Source: Sisyra terminalis (Eukaryota; Arthropoda; Insecta; Neuroptera; Sisyridae). From it: a stretch of DNA of 64,000 nucleotides. Position 1 is the stretch's first letter; each line of letters begins with the position of its first letter. The notes beneath the pieces were generated by a model that searched no databases, was not told where the DNA came from, and saw only the letters and a program-made list of their open reading frames with translations. Location of the stretch: assembly GCA_958496175.1 (NCBI GenBank), contig OY292276.1, positions 61,765,080-61,829,079 on the forward strand, in the 5' to 3' direction. Shown here piece by piece: positions 1-12,318 of this stretch. The translations under genes were made by a program, and so were the position numbers.

Positions 1-646
1 ATAAGGGAAGGTATTCCCTAGGGATGAAAACAGAAATTTTTACACTAGACAGGCGAGTTATATATGATTGGAAAGGTAATTTAAAGTTAGAAAATAATCA
101 GTAAAAATATTTTTAGTTGAACTGACAAAAAGCACAGTAAATTCAATTTAAAGTTTAAAAAATTGCCTCTTTGAAATATAAGACAAATAGTTGATGTTAA
201 TAGCGATGTTAATAGAGATTTCTACTAATATTCAAAATCTAGAACCTTAACTTCTGTTATTTTAACGCGAGTATTTTGATAAGTTTCGACTTTTTTTGGT
301 CATAATTAAGACCAACTTTATTTATGTATAGATGCTGATTGATTTACAGATTATTTGGTCTACGGTAGGTATACCTACCGTAGCTATACGCAATAGTCAT
401 ACTATTTTTAGATATTTATAAATATTTTTTGAAAATTAATTATTACATAGAAATATTTTATTCTAAGCAAGTTTATGAAATGTCTTTTTAAAGCTGACAA
501 AATAGTGTTTTCAGGTATGATTATGTTTTTTCCGTAAAAGAAATAAGAAAAATAAAATTTTTCATTTACCACTACAAATGGCAAATTTGAAAAGAAAACA
601 TAATCTACACCTACGTTACGCAGCCGAAGTTGCGGGGATCAGCTAG
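1..646 (+). mobile_element. Helitron, 3' part, cut by window edge
   Basis: The right end carries the Helitron 3' signature: a short hairpin (CGC/GAC pairing with GTC/GCG in sister copies) followed by CAGCTAG and a T at 647. The body matches the complete copies at 6508-7455 and 59765-60778, for instance the GGTATTCCCTAGGGATG stretch near position 11. The 5' end lies to the left of the window. No Rep/helicase coding is visible, so it is non-autonomous. Confidence 0.85.
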
Positions 647-3153
647 TTCAATATGTGTATGATTAAGATTGACCATAAAATTATTACCTGTTTTAGTTTT
701 ACAAATCATTTTATATTTTTGGAAGTTCATTTTATTAAGTCAAAAACAATTTAATACTTTTCCCAAATAGTTTTCCCATTAAAAATTGAAAATAATTTAG
801 TTGATTTGACTTAGTACATTTCATCAACGAGGCGTTTAAAAAAACTAACCTTATTTTATTAAAAACAAAAGTAAGCATGCCAGACTTGAGGAATAGTCTC
901 GAAAACATAAAAACAATACCGCAATGGATTTAATATGTAATATAACCAAATGCTATAAGGCAATATTTAAGCCCAATAAGGATCGTAAATTTTTATACCA
1001 TTGATAAATTTTAATAATTACAAAAGAAATAACAATTTTAAAACTATACAATTAGTTTTAGCTATATATATATATATATTCTTTGTAAATCTAATCCCTT
1101 TAGAAATTTATTCTCAATTTCAATCGCATTCTTTACAACATCCCAAATTTCTCAATTGAATAATTCAATCATCGTAATTACTATTGTGAAGCAATTGAGT
1201 CCTCGTAACATTAGCGCGCGAATAATCCTTACGTAATATTAATTAAAATTCATACACACAATACAAAATTGAAAATTGAAATAACTTGAAATTTATGAAT
1301 GAGAAAGCCATCTGCCTTCATCTGCGATCGCATCGATCGATTTGGGCCACAAAAATGATTTGATATTCTAAAAACGGAGTGAAAGAGAAAGGAAATATTT
1401 GAAATATTTTGCGTCCTATCATCACAATATTGCATAATATTTCAAACAAATGGAAAATATTCACAAATATGTTGGCCCAGAAAAACCTGTAAATTTCCCT
1501 AGCCGAAAAAAGCTCTGCACGGATTTTCGCGTTTTGAAAATATAAAAATTCATTACACAATGCGTAACGACCATCGTAAATTAACAATTGTCGTCATAAA
1601 ATTGCGTTCGTTGGCGCAAAGATCGTTGGCTCTCAAATATTATATAAAGCACACGAAATTTGTCATTGTGTCAAAAAAGCTTTTCGCTGTCGTAAAAAAA
1701 GGGCTGAGAGCATGAAATTAGTGCTTCCCTTTCACTCATCCCCGCACCACCTAATGCCCTATTATTTTTGTCGTCAACGCTAATTTAAGCCCTCATTTAT
1801 TTCCACGCAGAAAAAATATAATTAAACAGGCAGTGAAAACAAAGACTTTTCCATTTTCAAGGAGTAAAAATTAAAATAGAGTTAAAGACAAGACGAAGTC
1901 GCAGGTATCCACTAGAGTTCTAGATGGTACAGAACGGATTTGGGCAGTTTTTCACGTAGCCATAATAGGCTTTAAGTAGACTGTATCGCTTTGCCATTTT
2001 AACGATTGAGGTCAAATTTATTATGGTAAGTACGACTTTATGACCAACATTGGCGTTCTATCGAATTATAGCGGTTTTTCCTTGGCCCGTTCTGCAACAC
2101 CACCCGTGAAATTGTACACTCGTGGTCGTTGAACGTTGAAAAATTAAATGTTTTCTGGGCCTCCTCCCTTCCCCGTGCAGAAATATTAACACAATCATTG
2201 GCAAAACCAAAAAAAAAAAAAATCCTTCAAGTACCAATTTCAATTGGACAGGTAGAAACAAAGAATATAAAAATGGGGTTCAATCAAATAATTAACTTTG
2301 GGGCAATATTTCAAGAAGATTTAGGGGGATGAAGGTGCACGTAAAAGATACGAACTCTTCCATAAAGCGATAATTAAAGTTGTCTTTTATTATTGTCTCA
2401 ATAATAAATCCGCCCCCATGCAAAGTTGAATGTCTTTGACAAATGCCAAGTGAAAATTTAACGTCTAGACAGAAATCAATTTTAACACGCTTTTTCCAAC
2501 ACGATAAACTACGACTGACTGCAGATAATTCTTTAATCGATGCATTTTTTATATTTTTTTTTAAAACAATCATTTTCCGTTCGAATTGTGTTGACAAACG
2601 ATTTCATATTTTTCGCAAATTTTTACTTCCATCATTTGACTTTCTCTTCAGTGCTTTGCGGTTTGGAAATTTGCGCCAAAGTAATGAGAGTTTGATTTCG
2701 AATTGGCCAGAGATTGAGATGAGGGAGATGAGGCGGGCACGACAGCCTTTGGGTGGCAGGTGTTTGATAAATATTTTTCTATCTTTTTGGTTCCATTACC
2801 TTAATTATTTCATTTCAAATATTTTCCAGTTGGTACTTATCCCCATAAATTAGTTAATAAAGTTAATATTTCTTCTCTACCTTAATTACTGTCATAATTA
2901 TCCCAATTTCGACAATAATTTCCAATTGAAATTAACAATTTGGATTTTAGGTCTTCTTTAGTACCAAATAATGCAAATCATTCAATGCAATTTTACATCC
3001 TTAATCCTTATACCCATGGGGGTCAAACTCTTATGGCAGACTTGGTTCCCAAAAATTAATAGTTGGGGCGTCAAATGCAGATGGCGCGGTAAACAATATT
3101 TCAAGTTTTAAGCGACTTTTAGCTACGGTAAAGTTGGCAGAAGTGTTGAAGTT
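647..3153. other. Intergenic, no gene recognised
   Basis: About 2.5 kb of AT-rich sequence. The open frames of 60-136 codons here show no recognisable domain and overlap on both strands. There is a short TA run near 1063-1078, and a TATATAAAG-type box near 1640 that could be a promoter, but nothing downstream supports a gene. A regulatory role cannot be excluded. Confidence 0.5.
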
Positions 3154-3162
3154 GGTAGTTAA

Positions 3163-3317
3163 CAAGGTTTGTAAATTTCACAAGTTACTCCATTAGAAAA
3201 AAAAAATGACGTCATACGAAGAATTTTGAAATTGAATCAGTCTGAAGATAGGTACGAATTTCTTCTGGATACGTCACGTAGTCACCATGAGGCCACCTGT
3301 GTGTTTTATAAACCTTG
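3163..3317 (+). mobile_element. MITE with 9-bp target duplication (Mutator-like), copy 1
   Basis: 155 bp bounded by CAAGGTTT and its inverted counterpart ending AAACCTTG. A perfect 9-bp direct repeat GGTAGTTAA flanks it (3154-3162 and 3318-3326). Inside is the palindrome TGACGTCA. Four other copies occur at 31428, 47394, 56415 and 63064. A 9-bp duplication with extended terminal inverted repeats is typical of Mutator-like (MULE) elements; the superfamily is inferred because no transposase is present. Confidence 0.9.
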
Positions 3318-3440
3318 GGTAGTTAAGAAATTAGGGGGGAGGTGAAAGCAAGATTTATAAATTACACAGGTTGCCCCATTAGAAAAAAAATATGACGTCA
3401 TTAAAATAATAATAATAATTTTTATGTTAAAAATATAATA

Positions 3441-5060
3441 ATTCAGGAAATTTTAATTTTAATTAAATAACTTAGGACCTGTGAAAAATATCAAAAACTT
3501 TCATAGAGATAAGTTATAGAAAAAAAAGTGCTCTACAAAAAATGTCCTATAAAATTTTCTCATAAAATTGATGGTTGCATCAAAAATTTGAAAAATTATT
3601 AAAATTTCTCTTTAGTTCAACTTTGACCTGGAATAACTTTTGAATGAATAAATAAATCAAAAACTTGCACGAGACCTTTTTTGTAGATCGTTCAATTTTT
3701 TACAAGAATATAGTTTGGTCATTTCGAAATATTGTCTTTGACGTGAGCTATAAAATTCCAAAGTGCAAAAGAATATTGTTCCCATGTTATTTAAATGGAA
3801 AATCGAAATTTGCGATGCGGCACCTCTTAATACTAATATTAAGAGCTTAAACTTTCACAGGATTTTTTTTTGGTCATTCCCAACAATATTTTCGATATAA
3901 TTAAGAAAAAAAAAATCATCATTTTTCTGAATCAGTCTAATAAACATAAATTTGAACAGAAGTAAAAACAAAACTATTTCGTGACGTATTGCCCAGATAC
4001 GTATTTCGATTGCCAAGCAAAATTCCCTGAGTTATTTAATTTTTAACAAATTTTTTTTTATCCCTTAGAACCTGTAAAAAATATCAAAAACTTTTAAAGA
4101 GATAAGTTATAGAAAAAAAAGTGCTCTACAAAAAATGTCCTATAAAATTTTCTCATAAAATTGATGGTTGCATCAAAAATTTGAAAAAATATTCAAATTT
4201 CTCTTTAGTTCAACTTTGACCTGGAATAACTTTTGAATGAATAAATAAATCAAAAACTTGCACGAGACCTTTTTTGTAGATCGTTCAATTTTCTACAAGA
4301 ATATATCTTGATCATTCCGAAATATTGTCACCAACGTGAACTATAAAATTTCAAAGTGCAAGATAATATTGTTCCCATGCTATTTAAATGGAAAATCGAA
4401 ATTTGCGATGCGGCACCTCTTAATACTAATATTAAGAGCTTAAACTTTCGCAGGATTTTTATTTGGTCATTCCCAACAATATTTTCGATATAATTAAGAA
4501 AAAAAAATCATCATTTTTCTGAATCAGTCTAATAAACATAAATTTGAACAGAAGTTCAAACAAAAATATTTTGGGACGTATTGCCCAGATACGTATTTCG
4601 ATTGCCATGCAAAATTCCCTGAGTTATTTAATTTTTAACATAATTTTTTTTTATCCCTTAGAACCTGTGAAAAATATCAAAAACTTTTATAGAGATAAGT
4701 TATAGCAAAAAAAAGGCTCTACAAAAAATGTTCTATAAAATTTTCTCATAAAATTGATGGTTGCGTCAAAAAATTGGAAAAATATTAAAATTTCTCTTTA
4801 GTTCAACTTTGACCTCGAATAACTTTTGAAGGAATAAATATATCAAAAACTTGGCGGTGACCTTTTTTGTAGATCGTTCAATTTTCTACAAGAATATATC
4901 TTGGTCATTCCGAAATATTGTCACCAACTTAATATATAACTTAAACCAACTAATACTTAATATTAAGAGCTTAAACTTTCACAGGATTTTTTTTTGGTCA
5001 TTCCCAACAATATTTTCGATATAATTAAAGAAAAAATTTTGAATCAGTCTAATGTACACA
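3441..5060 (+). repeat. Repeat R1, three tandem forward copies
   Basis: Three direct copies of the same unit start near 3475, 4068 and 4661, a period of about 593 bp. Each runs from CCTGTGAAAAATATCAAAAA to the motif GAATCAGTCTAAT. The third has an internal deletion around 4925-4955. Between copies lies a segment containing ACGTATTGCCCAGATACGT, also seen in opposite orientation at 9.08-9.11 kb. R1 recurs at 8.96-10.97, 29.9-31.1, 49.2-50.7 and 63.65-64 kb. The short open frames inside (for example near 3665) are repeat-borne with no known domain. Confidence 0.85.
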
Positions 5061-6165
5061 TATTGAATTTTCCAAGGACTTTTAAAATTATTTACACAAC
5101 GACTTAATGGATAAACTATTGGCAAAAATATTATGTTAAAGCTTTCTGTTTTTATGGCAAACATTAGTTTGGAGAAAAAGAAATCCACTTATTTTCCGGA
5201 AAATGTTTCCATACGCTTTTAACATGGTTTAATATTCCTTTAGAAGGTTGTTTTTATATTCAGAAGATTGAAATTAAAGTTTTGGATAAAACCAGTACTG
5301 ATAAAAGTAAAATTACTATTTGGAAGGAGATAATATATTTTTCACATTTAAATGAAAATCCGGAAAACATTTACTCGAAACTCGAATTCCAGTGGTTTCA
5401 ATACCATTTTTGAAATTCAAATTCCAAAATTTTAATCCAAACAAAAATATTACACAACACAAGTCCACTAGTTATTATTTATCTAACATAAACAAATCAA
5501 ATATGATATTTGATATTATGTTTGCACAAACCTCAATCGACCAACTAGCAAATAAATAATAAAGCTTTGCCGAAAGCGCGCGTGGTAGCTAAAGTGAGCT
5601 TTCACCGAAAATTTCAACTATAACATTATTATTATTATTTGAAAACTTTGATTAAAATTACACAATAAACATCATTTTCTATTCGTTGCCATTTCATTGC
5701 ATATTACATAAAAATCTAGAAATTCATTAAGTAAATGATTTCATTGAGGTTTTGTGGTCTTAATTACTTATTTCACATATTTTTCAATTTGAAAGAAAAA
5801 AATTGTTTGTACTTAATGTTGGAAAGGTGAATGCATCGTGAAAGAAATAAAAATTTTTACAATAATAAATAATATTAATCAAAATAATCATAACAGACAT
5901 TCACTGAGATGAAACGCTTCAAAAAATAATTAAAATAATTACATAACTCTGTATTATTATGACTAGAACTTATCTATAATATTTTTACCATGAAAGTTTT
6001 ATATAAATTCCAAAAAAAGTATAAAACTTTTTTTCGTTTTACTATCACAGAAAAATAAAACCAATTGCTTCAATGTTGACGTAATGTTACCAAATGGAAA
6101 ACTATGTGAAGACACGAATCTTATGTCTTTATTTGTGTTTGAAAAGAAATTATTCATAAATGGGC
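5061..6165. other. Intergenic, no gene recognised
   Basis: AT-rich sequence without a coding region, RNA gene or repeat family that I can identify. Confidence 0.5.
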
Positions 6166-6168
6166 AAA

Positions 6169-6170
<2 letters not shown>

Positions 6171-6201
<31 letters not shown>
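6171..6201. repeat. (TA)n microsatellite
   Basis: An uninterrupted TA dinucleotide run directly left of the inverted Helitron 3' end at 6206. Confidence 0.95.
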
Positions 6202-6203
<2 letters not shown>

Positions 6204-6205
6204 TA

Positions 6206-7764
6206 CTAGCTGATCCCCGCGACTTCGATTGCGTAACGTAGGTGTAGATTATATTTTCTTTTTAGATTTGCTATTTGTAGTGGCATATGAAAATTATATT
6301 GTTCTTATTTCTTTTACGAAAAACATTACCATACTTAAAAACACTATTTTGTCAACTTTAAAAAGACATAGTGTCTATATTATATACAAAGGTTTATATT
6401 TCCAAGAGGCAATTTTTTTAAATTTTAAATTGAATTTACTGTGCTTTTAATCAGTTCAACTAAAATATTTTTACTGATTATTTTCTAACTTTAAATTACC
6501 TTTCCAATCTATACTAATATATAAAATTCTTACGTCTGTCTGTACATTTAGATTTTGAACCCAATTTTAGGGTAAATATTTGTTTCAAGAGGCCCTTATT
6601 CCAAATTTAACATTTTTAAAATTTTTGTCTGTCTGTCTGTGTGTCCCGATTTAACTAAAGAACGGAATAACCGAATTTAATGAAATTTGGTATTAAGATA
6701 CAACACAATTTCCCACAGACTATAGGCTACTTATCATTCCAAAAAAATAATAAGGGAAGGTATTCCCTAGGGATGAAAACAGCAATTTTTACACTAGACA
6801 GGTGAGTTATATATCATTGGGAAAGTAATTTAAAGTTAGAAAATAATCTGTAAAAATATTTTTAGTTCAATTAATAAAAATCACAGTAAATTCACATGAT
6901 CAAAAACTTGATTATGGAGGAACTGGGTTTCGTGCATTTGAACAAATTATAATTTCTCCGTAGTTTTGTACATTTCAGTACATTTAGTGTAAAAGTTGAG
7001 AGTTGAAACAATGAAATGGGATTTCTACTAATATTCTAAATATCTAGGCGAATGTTTTGATAACTTTTGACTGTTTTAAGTCATAATTATGACTGACTTT
7101 ATTGAACTTAACGATATTTTTTATTTATGTATAGATGGTGATTGATTTACGGATTAATTGGTTTACGGTAGGTATACCTACCGTAGGTATAGGGAATAGA
7201 CCATACTCTTTAGATATTTATAAATATTTTTTGAAAATTTATTGATTATTACATAGAACTATTTTATTCTTTGCAACAGTTTATTAAATGTGTCTTTTTA
7301 AAGTCGATAAAATAGTGTTTTTAAGTATGATTATGTTTTTCGCAAAAGAAATAAAAAAAAATAATAATTTTCATAGATCACTACAAATAGCAAATCTAAA
7401 AAGAAAATATAATCTACACCTACGTTACGCAGACGAAGTCGCGGGGATCAGCTAGTGATATATAACTCTCTTGTCTAAAGTAAAAATTTATGTTTTCATC
7501 CCTAGGGAATACCTTCCCTTAATATTTTTTTGGAATGATAAGTAGCCTATAGTCTGTGGGAAATTGTGTTGTATCTTAATACCAAATTTCATTAAATTCG
7601 GTTGTTCCGTTCTTTAGTTAAATCGGGACACACAGACAGACAGACAAAAATTTTAAAAATATTAAATTCGGAATAAACGCCTCTTGAAACAAATATTTAC
7701 CCTAAAATTGGGTTCAAAATCGAAATGTACAGACAGACGTAAGAATTTTATATATTAGTATAGA
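6206..7764 (-). mobile_element. Helitron on minus strand, split by a second Helitron
   Basis: Read on the minus strand, this element begins with TCTATACTAATATATAAAA at 7764, runs to 7456, and resumes at 6507 to finish with the hairpin and CAGCTAG at 6206. The two parts (309 and 302 bp) together match the other copies. It is flanked by A (5') and T (3') on its own strand, as expected for Helitron insertion. The forward Helitron 6508-7455 sits between its two halves at an A|T site. Non-autonomous. Confidence 0.88.
6508..7455 (+). mobile_element. Complete non-autonomous Helitron (nested)
   Basis: 948 bp from TCTATACTAATATATAAAA to CAGCTAG, between A at 6507 and T at 7456. The 3' end has the GC-rich hairpin about 10 bp before CTAG. 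No long open frame and no Rep/helicase motif, so it depends on an element elsewhere. It lies inside the opposite-strand copy 6206-7764 and is therefore the younger insertion. Confidence 0.9.
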
Positions 7765-8956
7765 TTTGTATTTCCGCATTCACATTCTTTTCTTAAAGTG
7801 AAAACTTTTTTTTTTTTGGTTGCAAAATTAGGAAACTTCTTTGTTTCAACTACGACTGGTTTAACCTTTATGATTCCCAAGTATTATCTAAAACTAATCA
7901 ACATTTAAGTGAAAAAGGATAAATATTTGATGTTTCAGAATTGAGATGGTGGTTTTATAAAACGAGAAATCAACTACTCCACTTTGAAAAGCCTTACCAG
8001 AAGAAAAGAATTTATCCACTCGGAAAACTAAAACTACAATCAGGCAAAATGTACAACAAAGAAATATAAGGCACTAGACTTACACGTACGTATTTTCACC
8101 AAACTTCAACTAATTTATTTCCCTTTACTTTTTAGGTATTTAAGTCAACCGTTGCAATTTATAATGGGACCATAGAATTAACGTTCAAGAATAGATTGCG
8201 ACCAACAAACGGACTGCAACCCAAAATCGGAACTTGGGACTTGTAAAAATCCATCAACAAAACAAGAAAACTTAACGGTGAACACCAAAACGAAAAAAAA
8301 AAAAACATAGATATCAACTGTGAAATAAATTAATTTTCTTTATGGCCACTCAAATTTGCTCTTTTCATATATACCTATATGTTTCAAAGTAGGAACCCAA
8401 AATAAATTAACAATATAATACTTATAAAGAGACTGATGGACTTAGAGAAAATGTGGAATAAATTTACATTAGTTAGTTAGTAGCAATGTTGAAATCTATT
8501 TTTGTAATTGCACTGTTAGTTCCGTTAGGTTTTTAATCGAAGAAAAATATTATGCTTCCACTTTAGTTTAATATTATTAAATTGTGCTAGTGTTAGTAAC
8601 AAATTATCGTTGAGATGCTGCTCTGCTCTGCCACTGCATATGTATTATGTATACAAAGTGACTTTGAATGAAATAGAGTGTGTAGGTAATAATAATCAAG
8701 GCAATAATGAAACTCATTACTCATATGAACTCTGAAATTGAACGAAAAAATCGTTAACTAATAAGATCAAGGAACTCTATTCAATGATTCAATGAAAAAC
8801 TAAAGCATTTTGTAATCTACACCAATGAGACTCTAAGTGAATGCAAAAGACAAGGCCAATCGTTCCATCGAAATATAAACTTTTTTTTCAAAGATATTAT
8901 TGCAATATTGCTGCTTCAATAACTATGTTTCACTATTTTTTTTTTCTTTGAAGTAC
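7765..8956. other. Intergenic, no gene recognised
   Basis: AT-rich and non-repetitive as far as I can tell. No open frame with a recognisable product on either strand. Confidence 0.45.
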
Positions 8957-9056
8957 AAAAAATTTAAAGCCTTTAAAAACATTCTATAGATTAGCAAAAA
9001 AGATTTTCATTTGATAAAACTTCCAAACAAAACATCCAACTACTACTTGATGACCA

Positions 9057-9104
9057 CTGAGGAAGATTGCTTGGCAATCGAAATACGTATCTGGGCAATA
9101 CGTC
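9057..9104 (+). ncRNA. Hammerhead-like fold (degenerate), tentative
   Basis: CTGAGGA is followed by a perfect six-base stem GATTGC/GCAATC with loop TTG, then GAAA, then a second perfect stem ACGTAT/ATACGT, ending in GTC. The order matches the catalytic core of a hammerhead ribozyme (CUGANGA, stem II, GAAA, stem III, NUH). Against this, there is an extra A before the first stem, two extra bases after GAA, and no convincing stem I. Hammerhead motifs are known in Penelope-like retroelements. An active ribozyme is doubtful; a relic or look-alike is possible. Confidence 0.3.
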
Positions 9105-9291
9105 ACGAAATATTTTTGTTTGAACTTCTGTTAAAATTTATGTTTATTAGACTGATTCAAAAAAAATGATGAATTATTTTTTTCTTAATTATATCGAAAA
9201 TATTGTTGGAAAAAACAAAAAAAAATTCCGGTGAAAGTTTAAGCTCTTAATATTAAGAGGTCCCGCATCTCAAATTTCGATTTTCCATTTC

Positions 9292-10035
9292 AGGTAGTAG
9301 TCTGGTAACTTGGATTCAAAAAATCGAAAATTTTTTTTTTCCTTAATTTGAAAGTACAATGTCTTGAGAATATACTGTGAAAATTTCAGACAGAAATTCG
9401 AAATATTTCGGCAGTTATAACGAGTTTCCTAGAGCGCCTCAGAGTCCAACGTAAGTATAAGTTTACTTATGAAAATTTGTCGTTGAACTTTAAACGCGGT
9501 TTTCTCAAAACATTGTTTTTCTGGTCGACCCGGATCCTAACTTTTTTTCTACTGAACCGATTGCTTTCAAATTTTAACAGGCTGTTCTGCACACTTATAG
9601 TTCTCGTCGGTACTAACGAGACTTTTTTTCACCCCTAACTTTTTATTTTACAACCCTTTCTTTGCTACAAAAAAAGGACTTTTTTTTTCAAAGTCCGCCA
9701 TTTTGTTATTTACCCTTGAAATTTAACTTCAGTAGTTCCGACCAGAATGACATGTCTATAGATTAAGAATAATCAAGAATATTTGATATCAGATAACATC
9801 AAGACCCAAAATCACCCGGACCACCCACGTGCATTTTTTTCTGAGGTTCCAACTTCGAGTGACAATAATAATAGTTATAAACTATTAAATTTTTTCAAAT
9901 CATTTTTTTTTTAATATTTTCAATATGTAACTAAAAACACTCTAAATATTCAAGATAATTCCTTTTTATTTTCCTATAAAAAACCACCCTCCAAAGAAGT
10001 CATGAAAATAGGCATAAGTTACCAGACTACTACCT
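9292..10035. mobile_element. Inverted-repeat DNA element inserted in R1
   Basis: 744 bp starting AGGTAGTAGTCTGGTAACTT and ending with its exact 20-bp inverted counterpart. Comparison with uninterrupted R1 copies gives the empty site, so the insertion boundaries are clear. At most a two-base duplication (TT) is apparent. No transposase frame is present. The superfamily is unknown to me. Confidence 0.8.
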
Positions 10036-11059
10036 TAAATAACATGGGAACAATAATCTCTTGCACTTTGGAATTTTATAGCTCACGTTGGTGACAATAT
10101 TTCGGAATTACCAAGGTATATTCTTGTAGAAAATTTAAGCATCTACAAAAAAGGCCTCGTAAAAGTTTTGGATATATTTATTCCTTCAAAAGTTATTCGA
10201 GGTCAAAGTTGAACTAAAGACGAATTTTAATACTTTTTCAAATTTTTGACACAACCATAAATTTTATGAGAAAATTTTATGGGACATTTTTTGTAGAGCA
10301 CTTTTTTTCCTATAACTTATCTCTATAAAAGTTTTTGATATTTTTCACAGGTTCTAAGTTATTTGCATTAAACTGAAAATTTCCTGAATTATTATATTTT
10401 TAACATAAAAATTATTTTTATTTTAATTAAATAACGTAGGACCTGTGAAAAATATCAAAAACTTTTATAGAAATAAGTTATAGGAAAAAAAGTGCTCTAC
10501 AAAAAATGTTCTATAAAATTTTCTCATAAAATTGATGGTTGCGTCAAAAAATTGAAAAAATATTAAAATTTCTCTTTAGTTCAACTTTGACCTCGAATAA
10601 CTTTTGAAGGAATAAATATATCAAAAACTTGTACAAGACCTTTTTTGTAGATCATTCACTTTTATACAAGAATATACCTTGGTCATTCCGACATATTGTC
10701 ACCAATGTGAGCTATAAAACTCCAAAGTGCAAGAGAATATTGTTCCCACGTTATTTAAATGGAAAATCGAAACTTGCGATGCGGCATCTCTTAATAATAA
10801 GAGCTTACACTTTCAGAGGGTTTTTTTTTTTAGTTTTTTCCAACAATATTTTCGATATAATTAAGAAAAAAATAATTCATAATTTTTTTTGAATCAGTCG
10901 AAGAAGTTTTATCAAATGTAAATCTTTTTTGCTAATCTATAAAATGTTTTAAAAGGCTTTAAATTGTTTTTTTTTTTTGGTCATTCCCAACAATATTTTT
11001 GATATAATTAAGAAAAAAAAAATATATTTTTTTTTGAATCAATCTAATAAATATACAGA

Positions 11060-12060
11060 AAATATGATTATATTTTAAGCCAATCATTTTTGTTCTTGAA
11101 AGAATGTTTTTTTTCGTTCAAATTGAGATCATAATATGAATTTCATTATGATAATCTAATGGTATAAATTTTCGTTAGAATTTCATATTTTTCCTTGAAA
11201 ATTTATGAAGCTCATATTTCATTTACGTTCCAGTATACAAAAGCAATTTATTCGGTTTTGGCTTTCAATGGAAAATCTTCTCTACTTGTGAAAATATCAC
11301 CTTTACCGAATAACAAAAAATATAAAATACAAGCGTGAAAATTTCACACCAAAGGACATTGGACATTGGATTTTTCTGGGAATCACTTGTTGGTAATTTT
11401 AAAAATGTTAAGAGATCGATGAGTTGGTCGATCATCAATCAAACGTTTACAATTTGTCATTGATTGAATATTTTTTATCAAATAGATGATGATGTACAAC
11501 ATTAACTTTCTATTTGAGTGACAAAGAAAACTTGCAACATCACCGTCCATCATTATCGCTCGTAAATTCTCAAGCCGATATCTCAATATCAAAGCTCGGG
11601 TCAAGGCTTTTCCGATTTTCAATCGTTTATCTATATAAAATCCTTCAATTTGTATGTTAACATTTTTCTAACTAAAACGCATGATTAGCCTACAAAAAAT
11701 ATATGAGTCCTGGAAATCTTCGAGGAAAATTGTCTTTAATACATTCCTGGAAACCGAATTTTTTTATTAAAGACTTATAAAGAGTATTGGAATAATATTA
11801 ATTCGTAAAATACCTAAAAATTCCCACAGAAATCAAGAAATATAATGTTAATATTGGCCACATGAATATTACCAGTTTTACGTTTCTTCAAACAAATAAA
11901 TTAATTTTGAACTTTAGTTTATTGAATGAAAAGAACAAACTTGTTTTTTCCAAGAAAAATTAAAATTATTCAGCTTATCTTTTTATTAATTTTAAATTCA
12001 CAACCATAACCATAACTTATACTTCTTTGGTGTAATTAAAAAGATGTTTTCAATCCATTG
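11060..12060. other. Intergenic, no gene recognised
   Basis: AT-rich. A 79-codon minus frame (11383-11622) has no recognisable domain and no splice or promoter context. Confidence 0.45.
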
Positions 12061-12073
12061 CTGTAGCCTTTTC

Positions 12074-12142
12074 CAGTGCTGAATGGGCCCACCGGGAATA
12101 TCCCGATGGGCCTACCAATGCAACATCCTCGTGGACCCACTG
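12074..12142. repeat. GC-rich hairpin with CAGTG/CACTG ends
   Basis: A 69-bp GC-rich island in AT-rich surroundings. It opens with CAGTG and closes with CACTG, and contains GGGCCCACCGGGA facing CCCGATGGGCC around the loop ATAT. The ends recall hAT-type termini. It may be a very short MITE or a fragment; no target duplication was verified. Confidence 0.4.
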
Positions 12143-12318
12143 AATATTGAACGTTTACAATTGTTACTTCTAATTATTTCAATTTAACTTGTTAAGTAGT
12201 AATAAATAATTAAATAGTAATGCCAATTGTACTGATGGCACAGTAAATATGTAAGGCATTTATAAATATTTTAATCCATGGTTAAATCAAGTTCACATAC
12301 TTGGGGTTATGTACATTA

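Larger units (their letters stand above)
8957..10966. repeat. Giant foldback of R1 (two inverted arms)
   Basis: The left outer segment (about 8957-9022) is the inverted counterpart of about 10899-10966. Inside, a minus-orientation R1 copy (9142-9291 and 10036-10360) faces a forward R1 copy (about 10438-10895) across a spacer of about 80 bp. This makes R1 the long terminal arm of a foldback-type element. The left arm is interrupted by a separate inverted-repeat element, 9292-10035. The 10629-10892 open frame is repeat-borne. A forward R1 3' fragment follows at about 10971-11047. Confidence 0.8.
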
